Assembly (NCBI GenBank): GCA_946007445.1
Contig: CAMGAL010000025.1
Span: forward strand, 1 to 13,077
Source: an uncultured Mediterranea sp.
GTDB lineage: Bacteria > Bacteroidota > Bacteroidia > Bacteroidales > Bacteroidaceae
Direction of reading: 5' to 3'
Length of the DNA: 13,077 nucleotides
How positions within the stretch are numbered: position 1 is the first letter of the stretch; every line of letters begins with the position of its first letter. The notes under the pieces were generated by a model. That model had not been told where the DNA came from. It saw only the letters and a list, made by a program, of their open reading frames with translations, and did no database searches. A program made the translations under genes and the position numbers. Shown here piece after piece: positions 1-7,102 of the stretch.

Positions 1-2141
1 ACTGGCAGGATGAGGTGATGCAGACGGCCCTGAGCCACAACCACAACCTCTCCATCAACGGTGGCGGCAAGAAGACCACCTACATGGCATCGGTCAACAT
101 CACCAAGCGCGAAGGTGTAGTGACCGGTTCCAAGATGAACCGTGCCAACTTCCGTTCGCTGGTCAGCACCAAGGTGCTGAAGGATAAGTTGGAACTGAGT
201 GCCGGTGTGAACAGCATGTTCGGCAAGCACGTGGGCGTGCCCATGGGCGATGAGGGTGCTTCGGTGCTCGATGCCATGAACTACTTCAACCCCACGCTGC
301 CCATCCGTCAGGCCGACGGCGACTGGTCGCATGGTGAAGGCTCCAACAACTACAACCCCCTGTCGCTCATCAACGAGGATCGGTCGCAGACCGAATGGAA
401 GCGCAGTCAAATCATGGCCAAGGCTACCTTGAACATCATCGATGGCCTGACCCTGAATGCCAACTACTCGTACGACAACCACCAGCGCACCTACAGTGCC
501 TACCACTCGCATAAGACTCAGATTACCGACAAGTATGGTAATGTGACTCCTGACATGAACGGTGTGGCCCAGCGCAGCACCTACTTCGGCCATGGCCAGA
601 CTTTCGAGGCCTATGCCAACTTCGACAAAACCTTCAACGATGTTCACAAGGTCGGCCTGATGGCCGGTTACTCTTGGGAAGAGACCTCCAACAACGACGG
701 CTTCGGCGTGTCGGTTCACAACTTCTTCAACGACGAGCTGGGTTGGAACAACCTGACCTATGCCGGTATGATCGACGGTCCCCAGAAGGTGGAGAGCGGC
801 ACCATCGAGACCATCCGCAACATCTCTTTCTACGGTCGTGTCAACTACTCGTATGCCGGCCGCTACATGTTCCAGGCCACCATGCGTCGCGACGGTTCTT
901 CCGTATTCGGTAAGGACAACCGCTGGGGCACCTTCCCCTCTGTATCCGTAGCATGGAATGTGACGGAAGAGAACTTCATGAAGAACCAGAACGTGCTGGA
1001 TGTCCTAAAGCTCCGCGCCGGTTACGGTGTCAGCGGTAACGCCATGGGCTTCGGCGCCTACTCGGCTGTGGCTACCTATGGTTCCACCGGCCAGTACGAC
1101 AACGGCTATGTGATGCTGGGTGCCACCAAGCTGGCCAACCCCGACCTGAAGTGGGAATCTACCGGTATGTTCAACGTCGGTGTAGATTATGGCTTCCTGA
1201 AGGGCCGCCTGAGCGGTAGCATCGAGTTCTATGTCAAGAAGACCAAGGACCTCATCTGGGACTATCCCGTTTCTTCCTACCTCTATCCCTTCGGCTCGAT
1301 TGCAGCCAACGTGGGTAAGATTACCAACAAGGGTGTCGAGCTGAGCATCACGGCCATCCCCGTGCAGACCAAGAACTTCACTTGGAACACCACGCTCAAC
1401 ATCTCGCACAACAAGAACACGGTCGATAAGTTGTCGAACGCCCAGTACAAGACCTCTACCTTCTCGCAGGGCGACCCCATGGTAGCCGGCGTATCGGCCA
1501 ACGGCTGGACACAGCGCGTCATGGAGGGAGAGCCTCTCGGTACCTTCTATACCTATGAATGGGCCGGTGTGGATGCTGAAGGCGTATCCGTTTACTACAC
1601 CCGTGGTGCCGATGGCAAGCGCGACGGTGGTACCACCCGCGACCCCGGTTACAAGGACCGCACCATCACCGGTTGTGCCCAACCCGACCTCAACCTGGGC
1701 TGGAACAACAGCTTCACCTACAAGAACTTTAGTTTGACCGCCTTCTTCACCGGCGTATTCGGCAACGATGTCTACAACGGCCTCCGTGCCCACTACACCG
1801 CTCCCGACTTCTTTGCCGGTGGCAAGAACGTGATGAAGGAGTTCATCTACGAACGCGATGCCAAGGATACCGGTTCCAACATCCCCTCCGACCGTTTCAT
1901 TGAGGATGGCAGCTACATCCGTCTGCAGACCTTGACCCTGGGCTATACCTTCAAGAACTTCGACGGCTGGCTCAACAACCTGCAGCTCTATGCCACTGTC
2001 AACAACGTATTCACCATCACCGACTACAAGGGCCTCGACCCCGAAGTGAACCTCGGTGGTATCGATCCGGGCGTAGACTATCGCTGGAAGACCTATCCGC
2101 ATACCCGTACCTTCATGCTTGGTGCTAAGATTAACTTCTAA
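1..2141 (+). CDS. SusC/RagA-family TonB-linked outer-membrane transporter, 5' end missing
   Basis: Outer-membrane beta-barrel that, with its SusD partner, imports oligosaccharides or other large nutrients using TonB energy. The reading frame is open from base 3 (W-Q-D-E-V), so the gene starts before the window; the ATG at 15 is internal. About 712 residues remain of a family usually near 1000, so the signal peptide, CarboxypepD_reg-like domain and most of the plug are missing. What is seen is typical SusC barrel: the early TALSHNHNLSINGG segment, many alternating aromatic strands, the DGSSVFGKDNRWGTFPSVSVAW segment split over a turn, a VNNVFTITDYKGLDPEV stretch near the end, and a C-terminal phenylalanine (GAKINF), the usual signal for barrel insertion. 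The SusD gene follows after 17 nt in the same direction. The substrate cannot be told from sequence, and no glycoside hydrolase lies downstream. Confidence 0.97.
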   Translation, partial: WQDEVMQTALSHNHNLSINGGGKKTTYMASVNITKREGVVTGSKMNRANFRSLVSTKVLKDKLELSAGVNSMFGKHVGVPMGDEGASVLDAMNYFNPTLPIRQADGDWSHGEGSNNYNPLSLINEDRSQTEWKRSQIMAKATLNIIDGLTLNANYSYDNHQRTYSAYHSHKTQITDKYGNVTPDMNGVAQRSTYFGHGQTFEAYANFDKTFNDVHKVGLMAGYSWEETSNNDGFGVSVHNFFNDELGWNNLTYAGMIDGPQKVESGTIETIRNISFYGRVNYSYAGRYMFQATMRRDGSSVFGKDNRWGTFPSVSVAWNVTEENFMKNQNVLDVLKLRAGYGVSGNAMGFGAYSAVATYGSTGQYDNGYVMLGATKLANPDLKWESTGMFNVGVDYGFLKGRLSGSIEFYVKKTKDLIWDYPVSSYLYPFGSIAANVGKITNKGVELSITAIPVQTKNFTWNTTLNISHNKNTVDKLSNAQYKTSTFSQGDPMVAGVSANGWTQRVMEGEPLGTFYTYEWAGVDAEGVSVYYTRGADGKRDGGTTRDPGYKDRTITGCAQPDLNLGWNNSFTYKNFSLTAFFTGVFGNDVYNGLRAHYTAPDFFAGGKNVMKEFIYERDAKDTGSNIPSDRFIEDGSYIRLQTLTLGYTFKNFDGWLNNLQLYATVNNVFTITDYKGLDPEVNLGGIDPGVDYRWKTYPHTRTFMLGAKINF

Positions 2142-2158
2142 AAATTGATTGGTAGATT

Positions 2159-3811
2159 ATGAAAACAAATAAATTTCTCCTCTCTGCTGGCGTTCTGGCT
2201 CTGACCTTGGCCAGCTGCACAGACCTAGATGTAGATGTCAAGTCTCAGTACACAGGTCTCGTTAGTTCGCCTGAGGCCGTCAAGGCTAACATGGCCAACC
2301 TCTTTTTCCAGTCGCGTGCCAATTTCGGCCGCCGCTACATGGAAGCCATGTGCCTCTCCAGCGACGAATACACCTCGCTGTCCTACACCGGTAACTGGCT
2401 GGACGGCTATGCCTACGCACACCCCTCCTACCACACCTCCAAGCCCGAAGATGCTACTGTAGACTGGATGGGTGAGTATGGTAAGGCCAACGTGCTGGCC
2501 ACCGAAATCATCAACTCCGACTATGCCGAGGCTGACAAGTGTGCCGCCCGTGCCATGCGCGCCTACCACACCTTCATTATCATGGAGAACTTCGGCGATG
2601 CCCCCATTGCCGACAACGAGTACAAGGAAGCCAATGGCCTCGACCTCTTCGACCGTACACCGCGTCCCGAGGTAGCCAAGTGGATTGAGAAGGAACTGCT
2701 GGAGGTGTACGACAAGCTGCCCGAAGCCACCACTGGCGACAACTACGGCAAGCCCAGCAAGTACATGGCGCTGGCCCTGCTGGCCAAGCTCTACATCAAC
2801 TGGCCTGTCTATACCTCAGCCAAGGTGGCTGACTACAATGCCGCTTCCGCTCAGAACGAAAAGTTGGCCGACTGCATCAAGGTGTGCGACCAGATTATCA
2901 ATTCCAATAAGTTTGACCTGGGGCCCGTGGCCTATCGCTTCAAGTTCAACCACAACAACACCGAACTGGTGGAGAAGGGTCAGATCAAGGACTTCATCTA
3001 CGCCATCCCCTACGACACCTACGAGGCTCAGGGTATGCAGTGGGGCCGTTCTCACTCCTACAAGGACATCAAGAACATGAAGCCCAGCTATTTCGGCGAG
3101 AAGTTGGGCAACTCGGGCGGTGCCTACATGACGCTCACCCCGGAGTGCGTCAGCCGCTTCAACCTCCCCGGCGACGAGCGTAACTGGATGATTGCCGGTC
3201 TGCTCGACAAGGATGGCAACGATGCCAACGGTCAGGTGTATGTGTATGACCCTGAAACTCTGCTGCCTACCGACCAGAAAGCCCTTGACAAGACAGGTGC
3301 ACCGCTGATTCTCACCAAGACCATCACCATTCCTGCAGGCAATGATGTGGCCTCCAACGACGTAGGCGACAACCTGGATGGCTGGCGTCAGGGCTACCGC
3401 TCCATGAAGTGGTTCATCTGCAACCGCGACTACTCGAACGGCCGCAACCAGTCTAACGACGTGCCTGTGTTCCGCTTTGCCGATATCCTGCTCACCAAGG
3501 CTGAGGCTCTAGTACGCAGCGGTCAGGGTGGTGCCGCTACCCTGTTCAACAAGATTCGCGCATACGTCAACGCTCCCACCATCTCCGGCGAGCCTACGTT
3601 GGACGACATCTACATGGAGCGTGGCCGTGAGTTCTTCGACGAGCTGTGGCGTCGCAACGACATGATCCGTTTCGGTCACTACGAAGACGAGTGGTTCCCC
3701 CACTACAAGAGCAATCCCAACGCCAGCTTCGACCCCAACATGCGTGTGTTCCCCGTTTCCAAGAACGACTTGGACGTGAACCCCACTTGGACTCAGAATC
3801 CCGGTTACTAA
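2159..3811 (+). CDS. SusD/RagB-family nutrient-binding outer-membrane lipoprotein
   Basis: Cell-surface lipoprotein that acts as the ligand-binding lid over the SusC barrel encoded just upstream (17-nt gap, same operon). The protein has 550 residues, normal for the family. It begins with a lipoprotein signal peptide: K2-K5, a hydrophobic core, then L-A-S-C with Cys20 as the lipidated residue. It is followed by acidic residues (DLDVDV), which fits surface export in Bacteroidota. The middle holds helical TPR-like segments (around residues 100-250). The C-terminal half carries family signatures: DVPVFRFADILLTKAEAL, then MERGREFFDELWRRNDMIRFG, and an ending close to LDVNPTWTQNPGY, all typical of SusD proteins. 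The ATG at 2159 is chosen because it gives the complete signal peptide. A hairpin terminator follows 24 nt after the stop. The ligand is unknown. Confidence 0.97.
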   Translation: MKTNKFLLSAGVLALTLASCTDLDVDVKSQYTGLVSSPEAVKANMANLFFQSRANFGRRYMEAMCLSSDEYTSLSYTGNWLDGYAYAHPSYHTSKPEDATVDWMGEYGKANVLATEIINSDYAEADKCAARAMRAYHTFIIMENFGDAPIADNEYKEANGLDLFDRTPRPEVAKWIEKELLEVYDKLPEATTGDNYGKPSKYMALALLAKLYINWPVYTSAKVADYNAASAQNEKLADCIKVCDQIINSNKFDLGPVAYRFKFNHNNTELVEKGQIKDFIYAIPYDTYEAQGMQWGRSHSYKDIKNMKPSYFGEKLGNSGGAYMTLTPECVSRFNLPGDERNWMIAGLLDKDGNDANGQVYVYDPETLLPTDQKALDKTGAPLILTKTITIPAGNDVASNDVGDNLDGWRQGYRSMKWFICNRDYSNGRNQSNDVPVFRFADILLTKAEALVRSGQGGAATLFNKIRAYVNAPTISGEPTLDDIYMERGREFFDELWRRNDMIRFGHYEDEWFPHYKSNPNASFDPNMRVFPVSKNDLDVNPTWTQNPGY

Positions 3812-3835
3812 TCGGTGGAGATAACCTAATAAACA

Positions 3836-3865
3836 GCGGGCGGCCCTCTTCGGAAGGTCGCCCGC
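3836..3865. terminator. Bidirectional hairpin terminator between SusD and the DUF3987 gene
   Basis: Bases 3836-3845 pair with 3856-3865 (ten pairs including one G-T), and the stem continues through a one-base mismatch to a C(TTCG)G tetraloop at 3848-3853. On the plus strand the tail is only moderately T-rich. On the minus strand the stem is followed by TGTTTATTA, so it could also stop transcription from the convergent DUF3987 operon. The position between two convergent units supports this role. Confidence 0.8.
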
Positions 3866-3883
3866 GTTCTCTCTATACAGGGG

Positions 3884-3946
3884 GAAAAAGTGCAAAAGTG
3901 CAGTGCAGTGCAGCCTTTCCACACACACACAGGCGCGCGTACTTAT
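3884..3946 (+). repeat. 63-bp inverted repeat, copy 1 (at the DUF3987 stop codon)
   Basis: This is an exact reverse complement of 5416-5478. After one mismatch (3947 against 5415) five more bases match (ATGCG). The unit is not itself palindromic: it holds AAAAGTGCA-like and GTGCA tandem subrepeats, a short CA run (3920-3930) and GCGCGCG. The TAA stop of the DUF3987 gene (3948-3946 on the minus strand) sits on the inner edge of this copy. Confidence 0.97.
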
Positions 3947-5784
3947 TATGCGCCCGACGAGGTGAAGAAGGTGGCCATCCGGTAGGTGCCCCGTTCGCTG
4001 CCCTTCTGCAGGGTGCCGTGCTTCAGGAGGCGGAGCAGCCAGCTGGCGGCGGTGTTGTCGGGGATGTCCATCGCGCGTGCCTGCTCCAACCACTGCTGGC
4101 GGGTGAAGAGGGGCGGCATGGAGGCCAGCAGCCGGTCTTGGTCGGAGAGGTTGCGGTTGGACACCTGGGCACGCTGCAGGAACGACAGTACATGGGTGGC
4201 GTGCTGGTAGAGCGGCTCCACCAGCGAGAGCACGGCGTGGAAGTCGGCATCGTCGATGGAGAGCACGTAGGAGCCTACCGTGCCGTCCTGCACATTTTCG
4301 TGGGGGATGTGGGGTGCCACGTCGAACTCCATGCCCCGCCGCTCCAGGTGGCGCAACAGGGCCACCACCATGGCCATGCGCAGCAGGTTGACGGCCAGGC
4401 GGGCCAGGGAGCTGTTCATCTCGTGGCCACAGGAGCGGATGGCCCGCTGCAGGAGGGTGTGGAAGAGGAGGTCGAACTCCTGCTGCTGGGCGGCGGTGAG
4501 CGAGAAGGTGATGCAGCCGTGGCGGGCTATCTCGTCGAGCGTGGCGAGCCACTCCACACCCCGCTGGCGCATGAGGGCGCGGATGTCGGTCTGCTCTCCA
4601 AACTGGCTGCGCCAGCCGTTGAGTCCCGGCATGTAGTAGAAGAGCTGGCGGGAGAAGAGTCCGTTCTCCGACGAGGGGATGAGGGGCGGCACCTGGGCCG
4701 GTGTGCCGCTGAGCAGTACGCCCACCAGCGTATGGCTCACCTCTCGGTACTCCTGGTTCTGCCGGCGGTTGTAGGCGATGCGGTCTTGGTCGAAGAAGCG
4801 GCGCAGCATGTGGCTCCACTTGCCGTAGTCGGCTCCGATGGCGGTCGTCACGGTGTCGGCCTCGGTCTCCACAATCAGTCCGTTGCCTCCGGCGTCAATG
4901 ACGTTCTGCGCGATGCCCGTGCTGCTGTTGTCGCCGGGGATGAGGAAGAGGCGGTTCTGCGGCTCACGCGGCTCTTCCATCTGACTTCGCTCCCGCCCCA
5001 TCTGTTCGTACTGTTTCAACTCCTTCCGATAGAGCTTGCGGGCCTGTTCCACCTGCCGGCGGATGCGGTCGTGCAGCGGCTCCACCAGGTAGCGGCACCA
5101 GGCCACCACGCTCTTGCCCGAGGCAGGCGGTGCCACGACGAAGACCTGCATGACAGGCCGTATCCACTGGCCGGCATAGAGCGTGCGCAGGTAGGGTGCC
5201 AGCGTACAGCCCAGCACATCGAGCAATCCCAGCAACAGGACGTCGCGCTGCGCGGGGGTCTCGGCCAGGATGAGCAGCGTGGCCAGCATGGCGGGCCAGT
5301 CCACCTCCTGAGGCAGCTGGGGCAGGGGTACGAAGGGGTCGCTGTTTTCCGACAGCGGACACTGGTCCGAGGCCTCTTCCCCACCCTCGGCCTCATCGGT
5401 CACTTCAGCCGCATTATAAGTACGCGCGCCTGTGTGTGTGTGGAAAGGCTGCACTGCACTGCACTTTTGCACTTTTTCGGCCGATGGCGGTTCGGCCTGC
5501 ATACCGGTCAGGGCCACCCCGTGCTGCTGCGCCAGCCAGACGGCCGAGGCGAAGTGCACCTGCCCCCGGTTGCCGCTGCTCAAGGCAGCCGTGTAGAGGC
5601 GGTCGGCATGGGTGGCATCGTACTTGGCACTGGGGCGGCACAGGCGGTGGAAAGCCTGGCGTCCTCCTTCGCCAAAGTCGGTGGCGAGGGCAAAGGCCAG
5701 TAACACATACTCTTCATAAGTGGGCGCAATGTCTGTGCCACTGCGCTCCACAGCTTCCAAAAGATTTGACAGGTCATGGTTCAT
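3946..5784 (-). CDS. DUF3987 ATPase/helicase-like protein with N-terminal PriCT-like domain
   Basis: 612-residue protein, probably a P-loop ATPase/helicase-like partner of the VirE-N protein encoded just upstream. Residues about 20-95 resemble the primase C-terminal PriCT_2 domain (FHRLCRPSAKYDATHADRLY, then GQVHFASAVWLA). Residues 103-123 are a linker encoded entirely by the 63-bp repeat. DUF3987 spans about 160-510: Walker-A-like APPASGKS at 218-225, an acidic ETEAD at 306-310 in the Walker B place, LSGTP at 358-362, and SRQLF at 378-382 with a possible arginine finger. Residues about 555-605 look like a winged helix. Walker A has Ala where Gly is usual, which is tolerated in this family. 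The ATG at 5784 follows an A-rich leader, 53 nt after the VirE-N stop, so the two genes are co-transcribed. This family is common in Bacteroides accessory regions; its biochemical role is not established. The family call is firm; the function is inference. Confidence 0.92.
   Translation of the reverse strand: MNHDLSNLLEAVERSGTDIAPTYEEYVLLAFALATDFGEGGRQAFHRLCRPSAKYDATHADRLYTAALSSGNRGQVHFASAVWLAQQHGVALTGMQAEPPSAEKVQKCSAVQPFHTHTGARTYNAAEVTDEAEGGEEASDQCPLSENSDPFVPLPQLPQEVDWPAMLATLLILAETPAQRDVLLLGLLDVLGCTLAPYLRTLYAGQWIRPVMQVFVVAPPASGKSVVAWCRYLVEPLHDRIRRQVEQARKLYRKELKQYEQMGRERSQMEEPREPQNRLFLIPGDNSSTGIAQNVIDAGGNGLIVETEADTVTTAIGADYGKWSHMLRRFFDQDRIAYNRRQNQEYREVSHTLVGVLLSGTPAQVPPLIPSSENGLFSRQLFYYMPGLNGWRSQFGEQTDIRALMRQRGVEWLATLDEIARHGCITFSLTAAQQQEFDLLFHTLLQRAIRSCGHEMNSSLARLAVNLLRMAMVVALLRHLERRGMEFDVAPHIPHENVQDGTVGSYVLSIDDADFHAVLSLVEPLYQHATHVLSFLQRAQVSNRNLSDQDRLLASMPPLFTRQQWLEQARAMDIPDNTAASWLLRLLKHGTLQKGSERGTYRMATFFTSSGA
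5416..5478 (-). repeat. 63-bp inverted repeat, copy 2 (inside the DUF3987 gene)
   Basis: Minus-strand sequence identical to plus-strand 3884-3946. It begins exactly on a codon boundary and encodes residues Glu103 to Tyr123 of the DUF3987 protein (21 codons, no stop). It lies in the low-complexity linker between the PriCT-like and DUF3987 domains. The 1469 bases between the two copies are the rest of the DUF3987 coding region. Confidence 0.97.
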
Positions 5785-5837
5785 GATTTTTAGTTTTTGA
5801 GTTGGTAAGTTTGTAGTCTGTGTTCATTTTCCATTTT

Positions 5838-6425
5838 TCATTCTTCATGGAATACCGCCTCCGCGTCGTGGCAGAGGAAGCAGGCACGCACCACATCCTT
5901 GCCGCTGCCATCCACGGCCACGCCGTACATGGCCTCCACATAGGTGGCCGCCCACTGGAAGAGTTGCAGCAGCGACACGTCGCCCCGCCGGATGCGCTCC
6001 ACCTGATAGGGCAGGAAGCTCTTCACCCCGCAGCCGCTGGGGCTGACGAAGCTGAGCACGGGACGCAGATAAGGGTCGGCAGCCAGCGCACTGCGCAGGC
6101 GGGCGGCCTCCTGAGGTGAGGCGAGCTTGTCGATGTCGATGGGCAGTAGCCCCGACAGCTCCTGCAGCGACTGGCAGTTCCTCCGGCTGAAGGTGCCGCA
6201 GGGCGTGACAAACGGCAGCCAGCGCTGCTTGGCCACACCCATGTCCGGCGCGGCCCGCACCCGCTGGGTGAGTTCGCGCATCCGCTCATCGCGGCTCACC
6301 AGTTGATAAACCTGCCTGACATCCACCACGCAGTGAGGAGTCAAGTTGGCGTACACTTTGCGTCCGTCATCGTCCGTATAGGTCGTCACCGGCGCACGGA
6401 AATAGGAGAAATGATAGTTTTTCAT
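5838..6425 (-). CDS. BT4734-like / VirE N-terminal domain protein
   Basis: 195-residue protein of the BT4734/VirE-N family, which usually precedes or is fused to DUF3987 and is related to primase-like modules of mobile elements. Motifs in order: the start MKNYHFSYFRAPV typical of the family; GTFSRRN at 77-83; SGLLPIDIDKL at 91-101 with Asp97 and Asp99 as the likely metal-binding acidic pair; FVSPSGCGVKSF at 126-137; and DVVRACFLCHDAEAVF near the C-terminus. Here it is a separate gene, followed after 53 nt by the DUF3987 gene. The ATG at 6425 is chosen because the consensus promoter at 6470-6501 places the transcript start near 6463. An in-frame ATG at 6452 would leave only about a dozen leader bases, and the farther upstream start at 6500 lies within the promoter. 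Catalytic activity is not shown by sequence alone. Confidence 0.9.
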   Translation of the reverse strand: MKNYHFSYFRAPVTTYTDDDGRKVYANLTPHCVVDVRQVYQLVSRDERMRELTQRVRAAPDMGVAKQRWLPFVTPCGTFSRRNCQSLQELSGLLPIDIDKLASPQEAARLRSALAADPYLRPVLSFVSPSGCGVKSFLPYQVERIRRGDVSLLQLFQWAATYVEAMYGVAVDGSGKDVVRACFLCHDAEAVFHEE

Positions 6426-6469
6426 CAGATGCCCATTTTTTGACACGTTCATAAATAATCTTTGCAGCA

Positions 6470-6501
6470 CAAAGTTATTCAGTCCGCTGGATACCAGCAA
6501 A
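6470..6501 (-). promoter_or_regulatory. Bacteroides-type promoter of the VirE-N/DUF3987 operon
   Basis: On the minus strand TTTG (6501-6498) is followed by a 20-nt spacer and TAACTTTG (6477-6470), an exact match to the sigma-ABfr consensus TTTG-N19/21-TAnnTTTG. The expected transcript start is near 6463, giving a leader of about 38 nt to the ATG at 6425. Confidence 0.8.
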
Positions 6502-6505
6502 AAAT

Positions 6506-6522
6506 ACTCCCCGATGGGGAGT
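6506..6522. promoter_or_regulatory. 17-bp palindrome, candidate operator
   Basis: ACTCCCCGATGGGGAGT: two perfect 7-bp arms around GAT. It lies four bases upstream of the -33 element of the VirE-N promoter and 32 bases before the divergent small gene at 6555, in an AT-rich region where its C/G tracts stand out. A dimeric regulator site is the natural reading; a short hairpin is the alternative. Confidence 0.55.
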
Positions 6523-6554
6523 GCAAATTATTAACTCATAAAATCATCATTCTT

Positions 6555-6926
6555 ATGACTGAAAGAATCAAGAAATGCTGCGAAGCGAATGCCTCCCGAG
6601 AGGCAAGTAGAAAACAAGCTCAGGAACAGACCCGCCGGCTGTTTGAGCTACTGGTACAAGAAATGAAACGACTTGGGTTGAGCCCCACCTATGTGGAGAA
6701 GGAGATTCTGGCCGTGCGCAACGGCTACTTCAAGTACATCTCCGACGGCAGCTCACATCCCAAGGTGGAGCACTTCTTCACCCTGGTGACGCTCATTGCC
6801 CAGCGGCACCAATGGGGCATCGAGCGCTATCGGTACAGTAGGCCCGATCTATTCCGCACCTGCGTCAAGCAGTATGAGGAGTGGCAACGACGGCTGTGGG
6901 AGGCGTTGCTGAAGAGGATACTTTGA
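6555..6926 (+). CDS. Unrecognised 123-aa basic protein, divergent from the VirE-N operon
   Basis: I do not recognise a family. The 123-residue product is rich in Arg, Lys, Glu and Gln and is predicted mostly helical. Residues about 10-38 form a charged helix with AREASRKQAQEQ-like composition. Residues about 38-75 (RLGLSPTYVEKEILAVRNGYFKYISDG) have the spacing of a lambda-Cro-type helix-turn-helix, with SPTYVEKEI as the possible turn and recognition helix. The C-terminus (YEEWQRRLWEALLKRIL) is an amphipathic helix. No signal peptide or membrane segment is seen. The ATG at 6555 is the first that lies outside the divergent promoter region; the longer frame from 6462 would run through the operator and the promoter. 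Placed head to head with the VirE-N gene across a palindrome, it may be a DNA-binding regulator of that operon; that is inference. Confidence 0.75.
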   Translation: MTERIKKCCEANASREASRKQAQEQTRRLFELLVQEMKRLGLSPTYVEKEILAVRNGYFKYISDGSSHPKVEHFFTLVTLIAQRHQWGIERYRYSRPDLFRTCVKQYEEWQRRLWEALLKRIL

Positions 6927-7029
6927 AGAGGGGAACTGGGAGTATTCGTCAAAATACGTTATCACTACCATCATGTCATGGTGAGTTTCCATCATGCTGC
7001 GCGTGAAACATATTCGACGATGATTTTAC

Positions 7030-7063
7030 TTGTAGAGGCGGACCTGTGTGTCCGCCCCTACAA
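7030..7063. repeat. 34-bp intergenic palindrome (GGCGGAC/GTCCGCC type)
   Basis: Bases 7030-7043 pair with 7050-7063 (14 pairs with one A/C mismatch at 7036/7057) around a 6-nt loop. Core arms are GGCGGAC and GTCCGCC, flanked by TTGTAG and CTACAA. It lies between the convergent 6555-6926 gene and the Rpn remnant. It may act as a two-way terminator although no T-run follows, or it may be a dispersed palindromic repeat; palindromes of this look are common between genes in many bacteria. The rest of 6927-7102 shows nothing I can name. Confidence 0.8.
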
Positions 7064-7102
7064 CGTTACTATCGAGAGGTAATGGGGTTTCAGCCGAGAA
7101 TG

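Noticed and set aside
15..17. ATG at 15 as the start of the SusC gene
   Set aside because: The frame is open upstream to the window edge with conserved SusC residues, and the plug and signal peptide are missing, so the gene is simply cut by the window.
1005..2102. 365-codon minus-strand frame inside the SusC gene
   Set aside because: Valine/glycine-rich antisense shadow of a well-supported transporter gene; no family motifs.
3509..4819. 436-codon minus-strand frame spanning the SusD 3' end and DUF3987 region
   Set aside because: Proline/arginine/alanine-rich product typical of a shadow frame; it crosses the convergent terminator and overlaps two well-supported genes.
3884..5478. Inverted repeats as ends of an insertion sequence or MITE
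   Set aside because: No transposase between them, the interior is continuous coding sequence of one conserved gene, and no target-site duplication was seen at the outer ends.
3646..5703. Very long open frame on the plus strand opposite the DUF3987 gene
   Set aside because: It runs out of the SusD gene through the terminator and the repeats, has low-complexity Gly/Val/Arg-rich product without motifs, and mirrors GC-rich codon use of the real minus-strand gene.
5785..5837. Short A-rich frame between the VirE-N and DUF3987 genes
   Set aside because: Only 53 bases with ATGAAAAATGG-like low-complexity sequence; a leader/spacer is the simpler reading.
6503..6946. Nine-base inverted match (AATACTCCC / GGGAGTATT) on either side of the 123-aa gene
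   Set aside because: Too short to stand out over 440 bases, and one side is part of the operator palindrome.
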